A stretch of 64,000 nt of DNA. Source: Ruminococcus sp. UBA3665. GTDB lineage: Bacteria; Bacillota; Clostridia; Oscillospirales; Ruminococcaceae. Every line of letters starts with the position of its first letter. Position 1 is the first letter of the stretch. The DNA is taken from positions 1-64,000 of the forward strand of contig DFJS01000101.1 in assembly GCA_002373165.1 (NCBI GenBank), in the 5' to 3' direction. A program made the position numbers and the translations under genes. Below are positions 17,595 to 26,277 of the stretch, in pieces. The notes below the pieces were generated by a model. The model worked only from the letters and a program-made list of their open reading frames with translations. It did not search any database and was not told the origin of the DNA.

Positions 17595-17876
17595 TCATTT
17601 TCTTTCCTGAAACCCACTCTCTACAAGTTCGACCAATGCATCAACAGCGGCTGGGTCTTCGCTAATGATAGTAAATTTTGTACCGCCTACAATTCCTAGG
17701 GAAAGGATGCCCAGGAGACTCTTGGCATTTACACGGCGTCCGTTCCTTTCAATCCAGACTTCATCTTGAAATTCACTTGCTCTCCGGATAAAGAATGTGG
17801 CTGGTCTTGCGTGCAGACCTACCTGATTCTGAACAGTAACAGTTCCTTTGTGCATTTTATCATGATATTCATTCAT
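17595..17876 (-). CDS. HPr-family phosphocarrier, copy 2
   Basis: The 93-residue protein starts at MNEYHDKMHKGTVTVQ, 9 bases after GAGG; the GTG further up overlaps that site. It keeps both the active His (GLHARPATFF) and the regulatory Ser (KSLLGILSLGI), so it is not a Crh, which lacks the His. It follows trmD by 51 bases in the place where rplS often lies, and so may be expressed with the translation operon. A division of labour with copy 1 is inferred only. Confidence 0.88.
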   Translation of the reverse strand: MNEYHDKMHKGTVTVQNQVGLHARPATFFIRRASEFQDEVWIERNGRRVNAKSLLGILSLGIVGGTKFTIISEDPAAVDALVELVESGFQERK

Positions 17877-17927
17877 AACAATTTTCCTCACTATTATAAA
17901 TATTTTGGCATATTTGCTTATCTTTGC

Positions 17928-18638
17928 TCAATCTTCCTGAACATTCTGCCTGGCAAGCCATATCTGATACATGTCAGGTCGTCTTTCTTGCGTGATGCGA
18001 ATGCTTTCCCGTTCGCGCCATTCTGAAATTTTCAGGTGATGGCCGGAGAGCAGCACCTCCGGCACAGATTCGCCGTGCCAGATTTCGGGGCGCGTATACT
18101 GCGGATATTCCAGCAAGCCGCCGAAATGGCTCTCATCCTCAAAGCAGACTGCTGCCGGAAGTACGCCGCTGCACATACGGGCAACGGCATCGGTCAGGAC
18201 AAGTGCCGGGAGTTCGCCGCCTGTCAGAACATAATCGCCAATGGAAATATCTTCATCGATGATTTCATCCAGAACGCGCTGGTCAATCCCCTCGTAATGG
18301 CCGCACAGAAGGAACAGATTTTCTTTCTGTGACAGTGCAATTGTTTTTTTCTGGGTCAGGACTTCGCCTTTTGGTGAAAGATAGATACTATAGGGCGGTT
18401 TGCCGAGCATCTCACAGACAGCAAGAAAACAGCGGAATACAGGTTCTGCCTGCATCAGCATTCCCATGCCGCCGCCGTACGGAGTATCATCCACACGGCG
18501 GTGCTTATCCGGGGTATAATCGCGGATATTATGACAATGCACTTCAATCGCGCCGGATTTTCTTGCTCTGCCGATGATGCTTTCTGAAAGCACAGTTTCG
18601 CACATTTCCGGAAAGAGTGTTGCAATATCAATCCGCAT
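17928..18638 (-). CDS. trmD: tRNA (guanine-37-N1)-methyltransferase TrmD
   Basis: The 236-residue SPOUT enzyme is marked by VDDTPYGGGMGMLM, LCGHYEGIDQRV, DEDISIGDYVLTGGE and YPQYTRPEIWHG. It methylates N1 of G37 in tRNA to hold the reading frame. The start MRIDIATLFPEM at 18638 overlaps the rimM end by 11 bases, pointing to coupled translation. Confidence 0.98.
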   Translation of the reverse strand: MRIDIATLFPEMCETVLSESIIGRARKSGAIEVHCHNIRDYTPDKHRRVDDTPYGGGMGMLMQAEPVFRCFLAVCEMLGKPPYSIYLSPKGEVLTQKKTIALSQKENLFLLCGHYEGIDQRVLDEIIDEDISIGDYVLTGGELPALVLTDAVARMCSGVLPAAVCFEDESHFGGLLEYPQYTRPEIWHGESVPEVLLSGHHLKISEWRERESIRITQERRPDMYQIWLARQNVQED

Positions 18639-19152
18639 CTTCAAACAATCCTTTCAGAGGTCTGATTTTCATGATGCCTTCTTCCAGATTTGTTTCCAGA
18701 ACCACATCAGGAATAGCAGGGGCAAGATATTCTTTCTGTTCCTGTTCGTTCCAGATCTGATAAACATCATTTGCGCCGGTCTGCATGACATCCCGGATGA
18801 TGCCCCACTGGCGGCCGGTATCGATATCCATCACATGCAGGCCGATCAGGTCCTGAATAAAATAGCATCCTTCTTCGAGCTCTACCTCGTTCCTGTCCAT
18901 GTACAGAATTTTTCCTTTCATGGCCTCGGCCTGTTCGCGGGTATCGCAGCCCTGCAATTTCATAATCACAAGATTCTGCTGGATTCTGGCATTCTGCACC
19001 TGTACGGGGCGTGTACCGTTCTGATCGAGATACAATTCCTCAAAAGAACACAAAAACGCCGCATCGTCGCACCAGGGGTAAACTTTCAGTTCTCCGTGCA
19101 GACCATGGACGTTTGTGATTTTGCCAATTTCTAAAAAGCGTTTTTGTTTCAT
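18628..19152 (-). CDS. rimM: 16S rRNA processing protein RimM
   Basis: The 174-residue two-barrel protein has the family N-terminus FLEIGKITNVHGLHGELKV and a C-terminal PRC-barrel (about 95-170). It binds S19 during 30S maturation. It lies between khpA and trmD in the conserved order. Confidence 0.96.
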   Translation of the reverse strand: MKQKRFLEIGKITNVHGLHGELKVYPWCDDAAFLCSFEELYLDQNGTRPVQVQNARIQQNLVIMKLQGCDTREQAEAMKGKILYMDRNEVELEEGCYFIQDLIGLHVMDIDTGRQWGIIRDVMQTGANDVYQIWNEQEQKEYLAPAIPDVVLETNLEEGIMKIRPLKGLFEDAD

Positions 19153-19170
19153 AAAAAAATCTTACTCCGT

Positions 19171-19407
19171 TCAGCCGATTTCTACAGCGATGGAATCCAT
19201 ACCTTTCCGGGAAGCTCCGGAACGCATAATCACCCGGATTGCTTTGGCAATTCTGCCCTGTTTTCCGATGACTCTGCCCATATCGTCTTCTGCCACATGC
19301 AGATGGAACACAACCACGCCTTCTTCATCAGGTTCATCCTGTGTAATTTCAATTGCCTCCTGATTTTCCACCAATCCGGAGACAATAGCATATAACAATT
19401 CTTTCAT
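19171..19407 (-). CDS. khpA: KH-domain RNA-binding protein KhpA (YlqC)
   Basis: The 78-residue single KH domain has the GKQG loop that contacts RNA (GRVIGKQGRIAKAIR). In Firmicutes it pairs with KhpB and influences cell-wall and division mRNAs. It lies in the usual place between rpsP and rimM, with AAAGGA ahead of the start. Confidence 0.93.
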   Translation of the reverse strand: MKELLYAIVSGLVENQEAIEITQDEPDEEGVVVFHLHVAEDDMGRVIGKQGRIAKAIRVIMRSGASRKGMDSIAVEIG

Positions 19408-19435
19408 GCTAAAAATCCTTTCTGAATGCCATGAT

Positions 19436-19473
19436 TTCCCCGTCTGTCGAGAAAAAGCTCTGCAAACGGGGAA
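19436..19473 (-). other. Hairpin between rpsP and khpA
   Basis: TTCCCCGT (19436-19443) and ACGGGGAA (19466-19473) enclose 22 bases. As seen on the minus strand it lies inside the operon, where it could attenuate or set mRNA stability after rpsP. No T-run follows. Confidence 0.55.
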
Positions 19474-19492
19474 GTTTCAGACAAACCAAAAC

Positions 19493-19735
19493 TTAAAGAA
19501 CGCCTTCTTTTTTGAGAAGATTCTTTACAATATCAGTCGGCTGTGCACCCTTCTTGATCCAGTCCTTAGCCTTGTCAGCATCGATCTTGACAACAGAGGG
19601 TTCCTTAGTAGGATCATAGTAACCGATTTCGTCAATGCTTCTGCCGTCTCTGGGGAAACGGGAATCTGCCACAACAACGCGATAGAAAGGAGCTTTTTTA
19701 GCACCCATTCTTCTCAGTCTGATTTTTACTGCCAT
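19493..19735 (-). CDS. rpsP: 30S ribosomal protein S16
   Basis: The 80-residue protein begins MAVKIRLRRMGAKKAPFYR, with SRFPRDGRSIDEIGYYDP. GAGGTG stands 6 bases before the ATG at 19735. Confidence 0.98.
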   Translation of the reverse strand: MAVKIRLRRMGAKKAPFYRVVVADSRFPRDGRSIDEIGYYDPTKEPSVVKIDADKAKDWIKKGAQPTDIVKNLLKKEGVL

Positions 19736-19796
19736 TTTTTTCACCTCGCATTTAATAAATTTATATATTCAAGCAGAAGAACTCTGCATTGAAAGC

Positions 19797-21176
19797 TTAT
19801 TTTTTAGGCTTTTTGGCACCGGGGGCGGCATCGAAATTCATGCCGGCAACTTTGTGCTTCATCTGCCGGAACATAGCCTTTTGTTTTTTGCCTTTATTGG
19901 TAAACTGCTTAAGCACTTTCTGCATCTGCTCGAATTGTTTCAGCAGTCTGTTGATATCTTCGACTTTCATGCCGGAGCCGGCAGCAATTCTTCTTTTGCG
20001 GGAAGGATTGATGATAGAAGGCTTGGCGCGTTCGGCCGGAGTCATGGAGAGAATAATCGCTTCCAGGCGGTCAAACTGTCTGTCATCGAGTGCGGCTTCG
20101 TCCACTTTATCGCCGCCGGGCAGCATGGAAACAATACTTTTGAGTGAACCCATTTTCCGGATTTGTTTCAGCTGTTCCAGCAGGTCATTCATATCGAACT
20201 CCTGATTCTGGAGTTTTTTAGTCATTTTTTCGGCACTGCTGTGATCGATGACATTTTCGGCGCGTTCGATCAGTGTCAGAACATCGCCCATGCCGAGAAT
20301 TCTGGATGCCATGCGCTTAGGATGGAATTTTTCAAAATCATCCAGTTTTTCGCCCATGCCGATGAATTTAATCGGCTTGCCGGTAACTGCCAGCACGGAA
20401 AGTGCCGCGCCGCCTCTGGTATCAGAATCCAGCTTGGACATGAGCACGCTGTTAATCCCCAGCGCATCATCAAAAGCCTTTGCGACGTTGACAGCATCCT
20501 GACCGGTCATGGCATCGACAACGAGCATAATTTCGTCAGGTTCTGTACTGGCCTTGATATTCTGGAGTTCTTCCATCAGTTCTGTATCGATATGCAAACG
20601 GCCGGCGGTATCTAAAATCACGATATCATGGCCGTAGTCTTTGGCATAGCGGACAGCCTGCATGGCGATGATTACGGGGTCGATCTGTCCCATCTCGAAC
20701 ACTTTGACACCGGCTTTTTCGCCGACAATCTGTAATTGCTGGATTGCGGCCGGGCGGTACACATCGCAGGCGGCGAGCATGGGCCGATGGCCTTCTTCTT
20801 TGAGATATTTTGCCAGCTTGGCAGAATGTGTTGTCTTACCGGAACCCTGAAGGCCGCACATCATGATCACAGTCGGCGGCTTTGATGAAATATTAATTCT
20901 CTCGTTATTATTTCCCATCAGGTCGATTAACTCGTCATTGACGATTTTTACCACCTGCTGTGCAGGGGTCAGACTGGAGAGCACATCTTCCCCGACAGCT
21001 TTTTCCGAAACTTTTGCAACAAAATCCTTGACGACTTTATAGCTGACATCGGCTTCCAGCAGAGCAAGCTTGACTTCGCGCATTGCCTCTTTGACATCAT
21101 TTTCCGTCAGTCTGCCGTGAGATTTCAGTTTTTTGAATACATTGCTTAATTTTTCGGAAAGCCCTTCAAAAGCCAT
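19797..21176 (-). CDS. ffh: Signal recognition particle GTPase Ffh
   Basis: The 459-residue protein has N and G domains with GLQGSGKTTHSAKLA (P-loop), DTAGRLHID and SKLDSDTRGG, then a methionine-rich M domain ending in a Lys-rich tail. It binds signal sequences with 4.5S RNA and delivers ribosomes to FtsY. YlxM lies directly upstream. Confidence 0.98.
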   Translation of the reverse strand: MAFEGLSEKLSNVFKKLKSHGRLTENDVKEAMREVKLALLEADVSYKVVKDFVAKVSEKAVGEDVLSSLTPAQQVVKIVNDELIDLMGNNNERINISSKPPTVIMMCGLQGSGKTTHSAKLAKYLKEEGHRPMLAACDVYRPAAIQQLQIVGEKAGVKVFEMGQIDPVIIAMQAVRYAKDYGHDIVILDTAGRLHIDTELMEELQNIKASTEPDEIMLVVDAMTGQDAVNVAKAFDDALGINSVLMSKLDSDTRGGAALSVLAVTGKPIKFIGMGEKLDDFEKFHPKRMASRILGMGDVLTLIERAENVIDHSSAEKMTKKLQNQEFDMNDLLEQLKQIRKMGSLKSIVSMLPGGDKVDEAALDDRQFDRLEAIILSMTPAERAKPSIINPSRKRRIAAGSGMKVEDINRLLKQFEQMQKVLKQFTNKGKKQKAMFRQMKHKVAGMNFDAAPGAKKPKK

Positions 21177-21205
21177 ACTGTCAGCTCCTTTGTCTTTTTA
21201 TCATG

Positions 21206-21526
21206 TTATAATAAATGCAGAGCGTTTTCTGCAAGTTCGGTAATTTTTGCAAGATTCTGCGTGCGGCAGGAATCCAGAATCTGTTCCAGACAAGCACGCA
21301 TATGCCGGATTCGGTCTGCCATGCCGAGTTTTTCTTCTGTCTGTGCAAGGATTTGTTCAGAATGGCGCAGACTGTCGCGGACGGCCTGACGGCTGATTCC
21401 GTGCATCTGCGCGATTTCAGAAAGCGAAAAATCTTCGTTATAATACAATTCTGCAAGTTCTTTCTGTCGTTCTGTCAGCAGTTCGCCGTAGCAGTCCAGA
21501 AGCAGAACAAAATCCAGATTTTTCAT
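21206..21526 (-). CDS. ylxM: YlxM family DNA-binding protein (UPF0122), SRP-associated
   Basis: The 106-residue protein starts at MKNLDFVLLLDCYGELL with GAAAGGGTG upstream. A sigma-region-4-like helix-turn-helix (FSLSEIAQMHGISRQAVRD) follows LTERQKELAELYYNEDFS. YlxM proteins are found with ffh and can modulate the SRP. It is first in the operon. Confidence 0.93.
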   Translation of the reverse strand: MKNLDFVLLLDCYGELLTERQKELAELYYNEDFSLSEIAQMHGISRQAVRDSLRHSEQILAQTEEKLGMADRIRHMRACLEQILDSCRTQNLAKITELAENALHLL

Positions 21527-21587
21527 CACAAGCACCCTTTCATCCGCATGTAAAGCAGAAGCACTTGACATCTTCGGCATCTTTTAC

Positions 21588-21616
21588 AGTATAGCATATT
21601 TTCAGAAAAAAGTCAA
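21588..21616 (-). promoter_or_regulatory. Promoter of the ylxM-ffh-rpsP-khpA-rimM-trmD operon
   Basis: On the minus strand TTGACT (21616-21611), 17 bases, TATACT (21593-21588). It is divergent from the cyclase promoter at 21662. Confidence 0.8.
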
Positions 21617-21661
21617 GAGAAAAGTTTATTTTTCTTTTCGTCATTTTGTCCTGAAATCATA

Positions 21662-21690
21662 TTGCATTTTTCCATAAAATATGTTATAAT
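21662..21690 (+). promoter_or_regulatory. Promoter of the diguanylate cyclase gene
   Basis: TTGCAT (21662-21667), 17 bases, TATAAT (21685-21690), then ATGAAAGGAAG as ribosome site. Confidence 0.8.
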
Positions 21691-21721
21691 AAATAAAATA
21701 TCATGAAAGGAAGATGACACT

Positions 21722-23587
21722 ATGCTGCTCGGATACAAAATTGCAGCGGTATGCATTGCCAAGCCTTACGAAGATGTACTGCGAGAATTTCTGCAATCAT
21801 TTTCTGATCTGCTGCGTCCGCACAGGTGGCGTATATTTCTGTACACGCCGGGTTCGGATTTATTCTGGAATACCAAATCTGACCAGGGGGAACGATTTGT
21901 TTTTGATCTGATTCAACCGGAAGTCACAGACGCTATTATTATTCTGGAAGATACTATTAAAAATAACGACTGCATGGAATCGCTTTGCAGTTTTGCTTTT
22001 CAGCATCATATTCCGGCCATTGTCATCAACGGAAAACGCGAACACTGCTGTAATATCAATTTTGATTTTTCACGCGGATTTGCCGAAGTAGTGCGCCATC
22101 TGATTACAGTGCATCATATTACGGATTTTCATATGATGGCAGGCATCAAAGATAATGAATTTTCTGACGAGAGAATTGCTGTCATGAGGCAGGTTCTGGA
22201 AAAATATCAGCTGACTCTGGATGAAAATCATATCAGTTACGGCGATTTCTGGGCTGTTCCTGCCAAGGAAGCAACGGAAAAGCTGATCCGGGAAAACAGG
22301 ATTCCGAAGGCCATTGTATGTGCAAATGACACAATGGCAATTTCTGTCTGCACTACGCTGGCACAGCATCACATCCGTGTGCCGCAGGATGTCATTGTCA
22401 CCGGATTTGACGGCATTGATTCTATTTATTATTCTCTGCCGAAAATTACCTCCTGCAAATGCGATTATACCGAACTGGGAAAAGAAACGGCTTCTCTTCT
22501 GCTGAATTATGAAAAAGGCTCTCCCCTGCCGGAACATGTTACGCTGATTCCCAAGCCTGTTCTGCTCGAATCCTGCGGATGCAGACAAATCCAGCTGAAT
22601 GATACGGTCGATTTTATCAATAATCTCAACGACAGCCTGACACGCTTTCAGCGCGAAGGCGAAGACCTGAATGAAATCTCTGCCAGAATCCAGAGCAGTG
22701 AAAGCATTGAAGAAGTCGCACAGCAGCTGACAGATACCCGGCTGTTCTATAACATGTCCTGTCTGCTGAAAACAGAATGCATTGATGCTTCTCTTGACCC
22801 GATGCAGATTCATTCCGGCACACCGTTCGGCGAAGAACTGTATATTCTGGCCGATACGGATATGCCATGGCCGCCGGAACAGCTGATGATTCCGTTCCGG
22901 GAAATGATTCCAAGAATCAAATTAATGCTGGATTCCGGCATTCCGCTGTTATTTACCGCGCTTCATGCAGTAGAAATTCCCATGGGATATTTATGCTTTC
23001 ATTTCTGGGATTTCGGAAAACAAAATTATATGAAAATCAATCAGACCGCTATGATGCTGAATTCTGCACTAAGCGGCTTCCGGAATTCCCGTTATCAGAA
23101 GCATCTGCAAAGCAAGCTGGAAGAAATTTATCAGTTTGATGCGCTGACCGGACTGTACAGCCGGAAAGCCTTCTATCTGCGCTATCAGCACATGCTGGAA
23201 ACCCGCAGGTTCGATGCGCTGACTCTGATTCTGTGCGATCTGGACGGCCTGAAATATATCAACGATACGTTCAGTCATACCGAGGGCGATAATGCCATTG
23301 CTGTTTCTGCCAGAGCACTCAAAAACGCCTGTCAGAACGGCATGTGCTGCCGCTACGGCGGCGACGAACTGATCGGCATTCTGATGATGGACTGTGACCC
23401 GGTACAGATTAAAACCGAAATTCAGGCCTATCTGAATGAATATAACCAGCATTCCGGCAAGCCCTATCAGGTATCGGCAAGCGTGGGAATTTACACTTCT
23501 TCTGATGAAGATCTCAAAACAATGTTTGAAAAAGCGGATGCTTTGATGTATGAAGAAAAAAAACAAAAACCAAACAGAAGAAAATAA
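21722..23587 (+). CDS. Soluble LacI-type ligand-binding domain fused to GGDEF diguanylate cyclase
   Basis: The 621-residue protein has a periplasmic-binding-protein-like domain of the LacI type (about 5-285, with AIVCANDTMAISVC and VPQDVIVTGFDGI) but no helix-turn-helix and no signal peptide. A middle region (about 300-450) may be GAF-like. The GGDEF domain (about 465-615) has FDALTGLYSRKAFY, LCDLDGLKYINDTF and the active loop RYGGDELIG. GGDEL keeps the catalytic residues, so c-di-GMP synthesis is likely. It would sense a small cytosolic ligand, perhaps a sugar. The next gene starts one base after its stop. Confidence 0.88.
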   Translation: MLLGYKIAAVCIAKPYEDVLREFLQSFSDLLRPHRWRIFLYTPGSDLFWNTKSDQGERFVFDLIQPEVTDAIIILEDTIKNNDCMESLCSFAFQHHIPAIVINGKREHCCNINFDFSRGFAEVVRHLITVHHITDFHMMAGIKDNEFSDERIAVMRQVLEKYQLTLDENHISYGDFWAVPAKEATEKLIRENRIPKAIVCANDTMAISVCTTLAQHHIRVPQDVIVTGFDGIDSIYYSLPKITSCKCDYTELGKETASLLLNYEKGSPLPEHVTLIPKPVLLESCGCRQIQLNDTVDFINNLNDSLTRFQREGEDLNEISARIQSSESIEEVAQQLTDTRLFYNMSCLLKTECIDASLDPMQIHSGTPFGEELYILADTDMPWPPEQLMIPFREMIPRIKLMLDSGIPLLFTALHAVEIPMGYLCFHFWDFGKQNYMKINQTAMMLNSALSGFRNSRYQKHLQSKLEEIYQFDALTGLYSRKAFYLRYQHMLETRRFDALTLILCDLDGLKYINDTFSHTEGDNAIAVSARALKNACQNGMCCRYGGDELIGILMMDCDPVQIKTEIQAYLNEYNQHSGKPYQVSASVGIYTSSDEDLKTMFEKADALMYEEKKQKPNRRK

Positions 23588-23588
23588 C

Positions 23589-24020
23589 ATGAAAAAATTA
23601 ATTTCTGTCTTCTATTTTCTTTGTCAGCCGGTATGGTGTCTGCCGCAGAATTTTATCGGACTGATTCTGTTCTGCATCTGTCATATTCAGAACAAAGAGC
23701 ATAAATTTTTCCGGGGTGCAGTTGTCACAAGCTGGAACCGGGACTGCTGTGCTTCTATCGGATGCTTTATCTTTATGGATAAGGAATCTTTCAGCCGGCA
23801 CAGAAATCTTCTGATTCATGAATACGGCCATACATTGCAGTCTCTGATTCTGGGATGGCTGTATCTGCCGATTATTTTTCTGCCTTCTGTGCTTTGGTTT
23901 TCCGTGCCGTATTTCAGAAAAATCCGCAAAGAAAAAAAATATTCTTACTATGAATTTTATACGGAACACTGGGCGAATACACTGGCTGAAAAAATCTGCA
24001 AAGAAAAGCCGATACAATAA
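23589..24020 (+). CDS. Membrane protein with HEXXH metalloprotease motif
   Basis: The 143-residue protein starts at MKKLISVFYFLCQPVW. It has hydrophobic segments near 5-30 and 95-115, and between them LLIHEYGHTLQSLILGWLY, which contains HEXXH. A later YTEHWANTLAE could supply the third Zn ligand. Similar small HEYGHT membrane proteins occur in gut bacteria without a known function. Its ATG comes one base after the cyclase stop, so the two are probably made together. A peptidase role is inferred from the motif. Confidence 0.72.
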   Translation: MKKLISVFYFLCQPVWCLPQNFIGLILFCICHIQNKEHKFFRGAVVTSWNRDCCASIGCFIFMDKESFSRHRNLLIHEYGHTLQSLILGWLYLPIIFLPSVLWFSVPYFRKIRKEKKYSYYEFYTEHWANTLAEKICKEKPIQ

Positions 24021-24026
24021 AAAAAC

Positions 24027-24055
24027 TGTGCTGTTCCCAAACAGAACAGCACAGC
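24027..24055. terminator. Bidirectional terminator
   Basis: CTGTGCTGTTC (24027-24037) and GAACAGCACAG (24045-24055) form a perfect 11-bp stem with T-runs on both strands. It serves the convergent HEXXH and surface-protein genes. Confidence 0.9.
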
Positions 24056-24079
24056 ATTTTATTTTTTCAGCCTGAAAAC

Positions 24080-25510
24080 TCAGTCATTCTTTTTCTTAGT
24101 CATGAACAGAGCAGCAGCAGCGGCAGCGGCAGCAGCACCGGCAGCAGCAGGGATATTGACATCGCCTGTTTTCGGAGATTCTGTAGAACCGCTCTTGGCA
24201 GCTGTAGTGGTAGTAGACTTGGCAGTTGTAGTAGTTGCCTTGGTTGTAGTAGTTGTTTTCGTAGTGGATGTTGTAGTAGAAGAAGTAGGAGCTTCTGTTT
24301 CTGTGGGAGCTTCTGTTTCAGTTTCAGTCGGTTCGGGTTCGGGTTCGGTTACTTTTACAGTCTTGATCGATTTGATTGTAATGCCCAGACCGCTTTCTTC
24401 CAGAGTTGCACCGTATTTTGTAGTATCGATATTAGATTCCAGAATCAGGCAGGCAATATTGCTGGAACCCTGATCCAGAGTCCATCTTACTGTATAAGTG
24501 CCGTCACCGTTTGCCAGAGCTGTTTTGTCTGTATCGGCCATTTCTTCCAGATTCCACTGATTTGCAGCACCGATGGAGCCGGCCAGCCATACATAGTAAT
24601 CATTGCCGTTTGCATCGGCAGTATCGGTACCCAGTCCGGTAATATCAAATTCTACTTCTACATAGTCATTGACGGGAGTATTTGCGCCGTCGATATCAGT
24701 GACATCATTGCCCCAGGTATTGAAGATATTCTTACGCAGGAAAGGAACTTTTGTCTCGCTGCCTTCTACAGCCTTTTCTTCAGAAGTAGTAGAACCTTCC
24801 GAGGGAGTATAGGGAATTTCTACAACTTCTCTGATTACAGCGGATTCTGTAGGAGCTTCTGTAGGTTCTTCGGCATTTTCAGAAGAAGTTTCTGTTTCGC
24901 TGGTTTCTTCCACATCCTGAACTGTCTCGATAGAATTAATTGTAATAGTAATGCCGCTTGCTTCAATGCTTTCGCCGTACTGGTAGAAATTGATATTTGT
25001 TTCCAGTGCAAGCATACCGATACTGGAAGAAGCCTCATCCAGCACCCATGTAACAGAGTAAGTACCGTCGCCGGTAATAGCAACTTTTTCCTCGTCAGTT
25101 ACGTCAGCTTTGTCGTCGCCTTCGTCTACGATATGCCACTGATTGTTGTGATCTCCGGCATTACCGATCAGCCAGGCCATATAAGCATCGCCCTGCGTTT
25201 CTGTACCGTCATCATTTTTGGTTACGTTATAAGCATTTTCGCCAAGGCCTGCTACAGTAAAATCAACTTTAATATATTCTGAAACAGGGGTATTCTCGCC
25301 ATCGATATCTGTCACATTATGACCCCAGACATTATAAATATTCTTGCGGAGTGTTGTACCTTCGCTGGAGAGAGAGGTTTCCTTGCCGGCATTTTCTGTA
25401 TAAGCAATGGAAACGGCTTTTGTTTCAGCATAAGCGGTAAGACTGCTTACACTTGCGGTAGCGGCTGCCAGCACCAGAGCCAGCACAGCCAGGATTTTCT
25501 TTTGTCTCAT
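24080..25510 (-). CDS. Surface protein with two repeated beta-rich domains, Thr-rich stalk and sortase-type tail
   Basis: The 476-residue protein starts at MRQKKILAVLALVLAAA after AAGGAGG. After a signal peptide (about 1-29) come two related domains (about 50-195 and 255-390), each opening LRKNI-N-WG--VTDIDG and containing NQW and GDGTY--W-LD. They look like carbohydrate-binding beta-sandwiches, but no CBM family was recognised. A Thr/Glu/Pro stalk leads to SPKTGD, an LPxTG-like sorting signal, then an alanine-rich helix and KKKND. It would be covalently anchored to the wall; the sortase at 27180 is a candidate partner. Binding to starch or fibre is a guess. Confidence 0.82.
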   Translation of the reverse strand: MRQKKILAVLALVLAAATASVSSLTAYAETKAVSIAYTENAGKETSLSSEGTTLRKNIYNVWGHNVTDIDGENTPVSEYIKVDFTVAGLGENAYNVTKNDDGTETQGDAYMAWLIGNAGDHNNQWHIVDEGDDKADVTDEEKVAITGDGTYSVTWVLDEASSSIGMLALETNINFYQYGESIEASGITITINSIETVQDVEETSETETSSENAEEPTEAPTESAVIREVVEIPYTPSEGSTTSEEKAVEGSETKVPFLRKNIFNTWGNDVTDIDGANTPVNDYVEVEFDITGLGTDTADANGNDYYVWLAGSIGAANQWNLEEMADTDKTALANGDGTYTVRWTLDQGSSNIACLILESNIDTTKYGATLEESGLGITIKSIKTVKVTEPEPEPTETETEAPTETEAPTSSTTTSTTKTTTTTKATTTTAKSTTTTAAKSGSTESPKTGDVNIPAAAGAAAAAAAAALFMTKKKND

Positions 25511-25563
25511 GGAAATTTTCCTCCTTGATAAGTAAATGAGATATTTGCTTTGGAATTTCATTT

Positions 25564-25592
25564 ATTATAGCACAAAACGCTGAACAAAACAA
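25564..25592 (-). promoter_or_regulatory. Promoter of the two-domain surface protein gene
   Basis: On the minus strand TTGTTT (25592-25587), 17 bases, TATAAT (25569-25564). The gap 25511-25968 holds this and the ACP promoter, with no gene seen between them. Confidence 0.7.
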
Positions 25593-25894
25593 GAATTTTT
25601 CCCGTTTTTCTGTTATCTGCACAAAAAACGGCTTAGAAACTCTGCGATTCTCATATAAATTTATCATATTCATGCATTGATCAAACAGCATCTTAAAAAA
25701 ATCAGGAATTGTGTTTTTCAGATTTTTCAGGCAGGCTTATTTTTCCAGACAAAAAAATCCATATTCTGGAAAAAGCGAGCGATTCTGTTCTTTTATTTTG
25801 TATTATTTCTATAAAAATAAACTTATAGTATAATAAAACGGCATTCTGCACAAATCGCCGCTGAAAAAATTCTGAAAGATTGGCATCCAGAATA

Positions 25895-25923
25895 TTGACG
25901 GAATCTCTCTTTTTTATTATACT
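25895..25923 (+). promoter_or_regulatory. Promoter of the second ACP gene
   Basis: TTGACG (25895-25900), 17 bases, TATACT (25918-25923), then AAGGAGGA before the ATG. Confidence 0.75.
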
Positions 25924-25968
25924 AAAAATCAGTAAGGCCTTGCGATAAGAAGGAGGATATATTTTATT

Positions 25969-26202
25969 ATGAATTTCAGAACAATCGCCGCTATTGTGGC
26001 AGAACAATTTGACATGGATATTGATGACCTGAACGAACATACCGATATTCTGGAAGACCTGAATGCTACTTCTATGGATGCGGTAGAACTGATTATGTCG
26101 ATTGAAAGCGCAACAGATATTAAAATTCCGGACGAAATAGTAGATTCTATTCATACGATAGGGGATATTGTCAATTATCTGGCTGAGCATGACGAAGACT
26201 AA
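25969..26202 (+). CDS. Acyl carrier protein paralogue
   Basis: The 77-residue acidic four-helix protein places the phosphopantetheine Ser in NATSMDAVELI, where housekeeping ACPs have DSLD. It is separate from the acpP of the fatty acid operon at 36514 and has its own promoter. It might serve a specialised acyl transfer, such as lipid or surface modification, but no partner enzyme is next to it. Confidence 0.88.
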   Translation: MNFRTIAAIVAEQFDMDIDDLNEHTDILEDLNATSMDAVELIMSIESATDIKIPDEIVDSIHTIGDIVNYLAEHDED

Positions 26203-26221
26203 AAAAGGCAGAAATTTACAC

Positions 26222-26250
26222 TTGCATTTATGCTGCAAATCTGTTATAAT
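26222..26250 (+). promoter_or_regulatory. Promoter of the sortase operon
   Basis: TTGCAT (26222-26227), 17 bases, TATAAT (26245-26250), followed by AGGAAAGGAAGG. Confidence 0.78.
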
Positions 26251-26277
26251 ATTTTCAGGAAAGGAAGGTGTTTCTGT

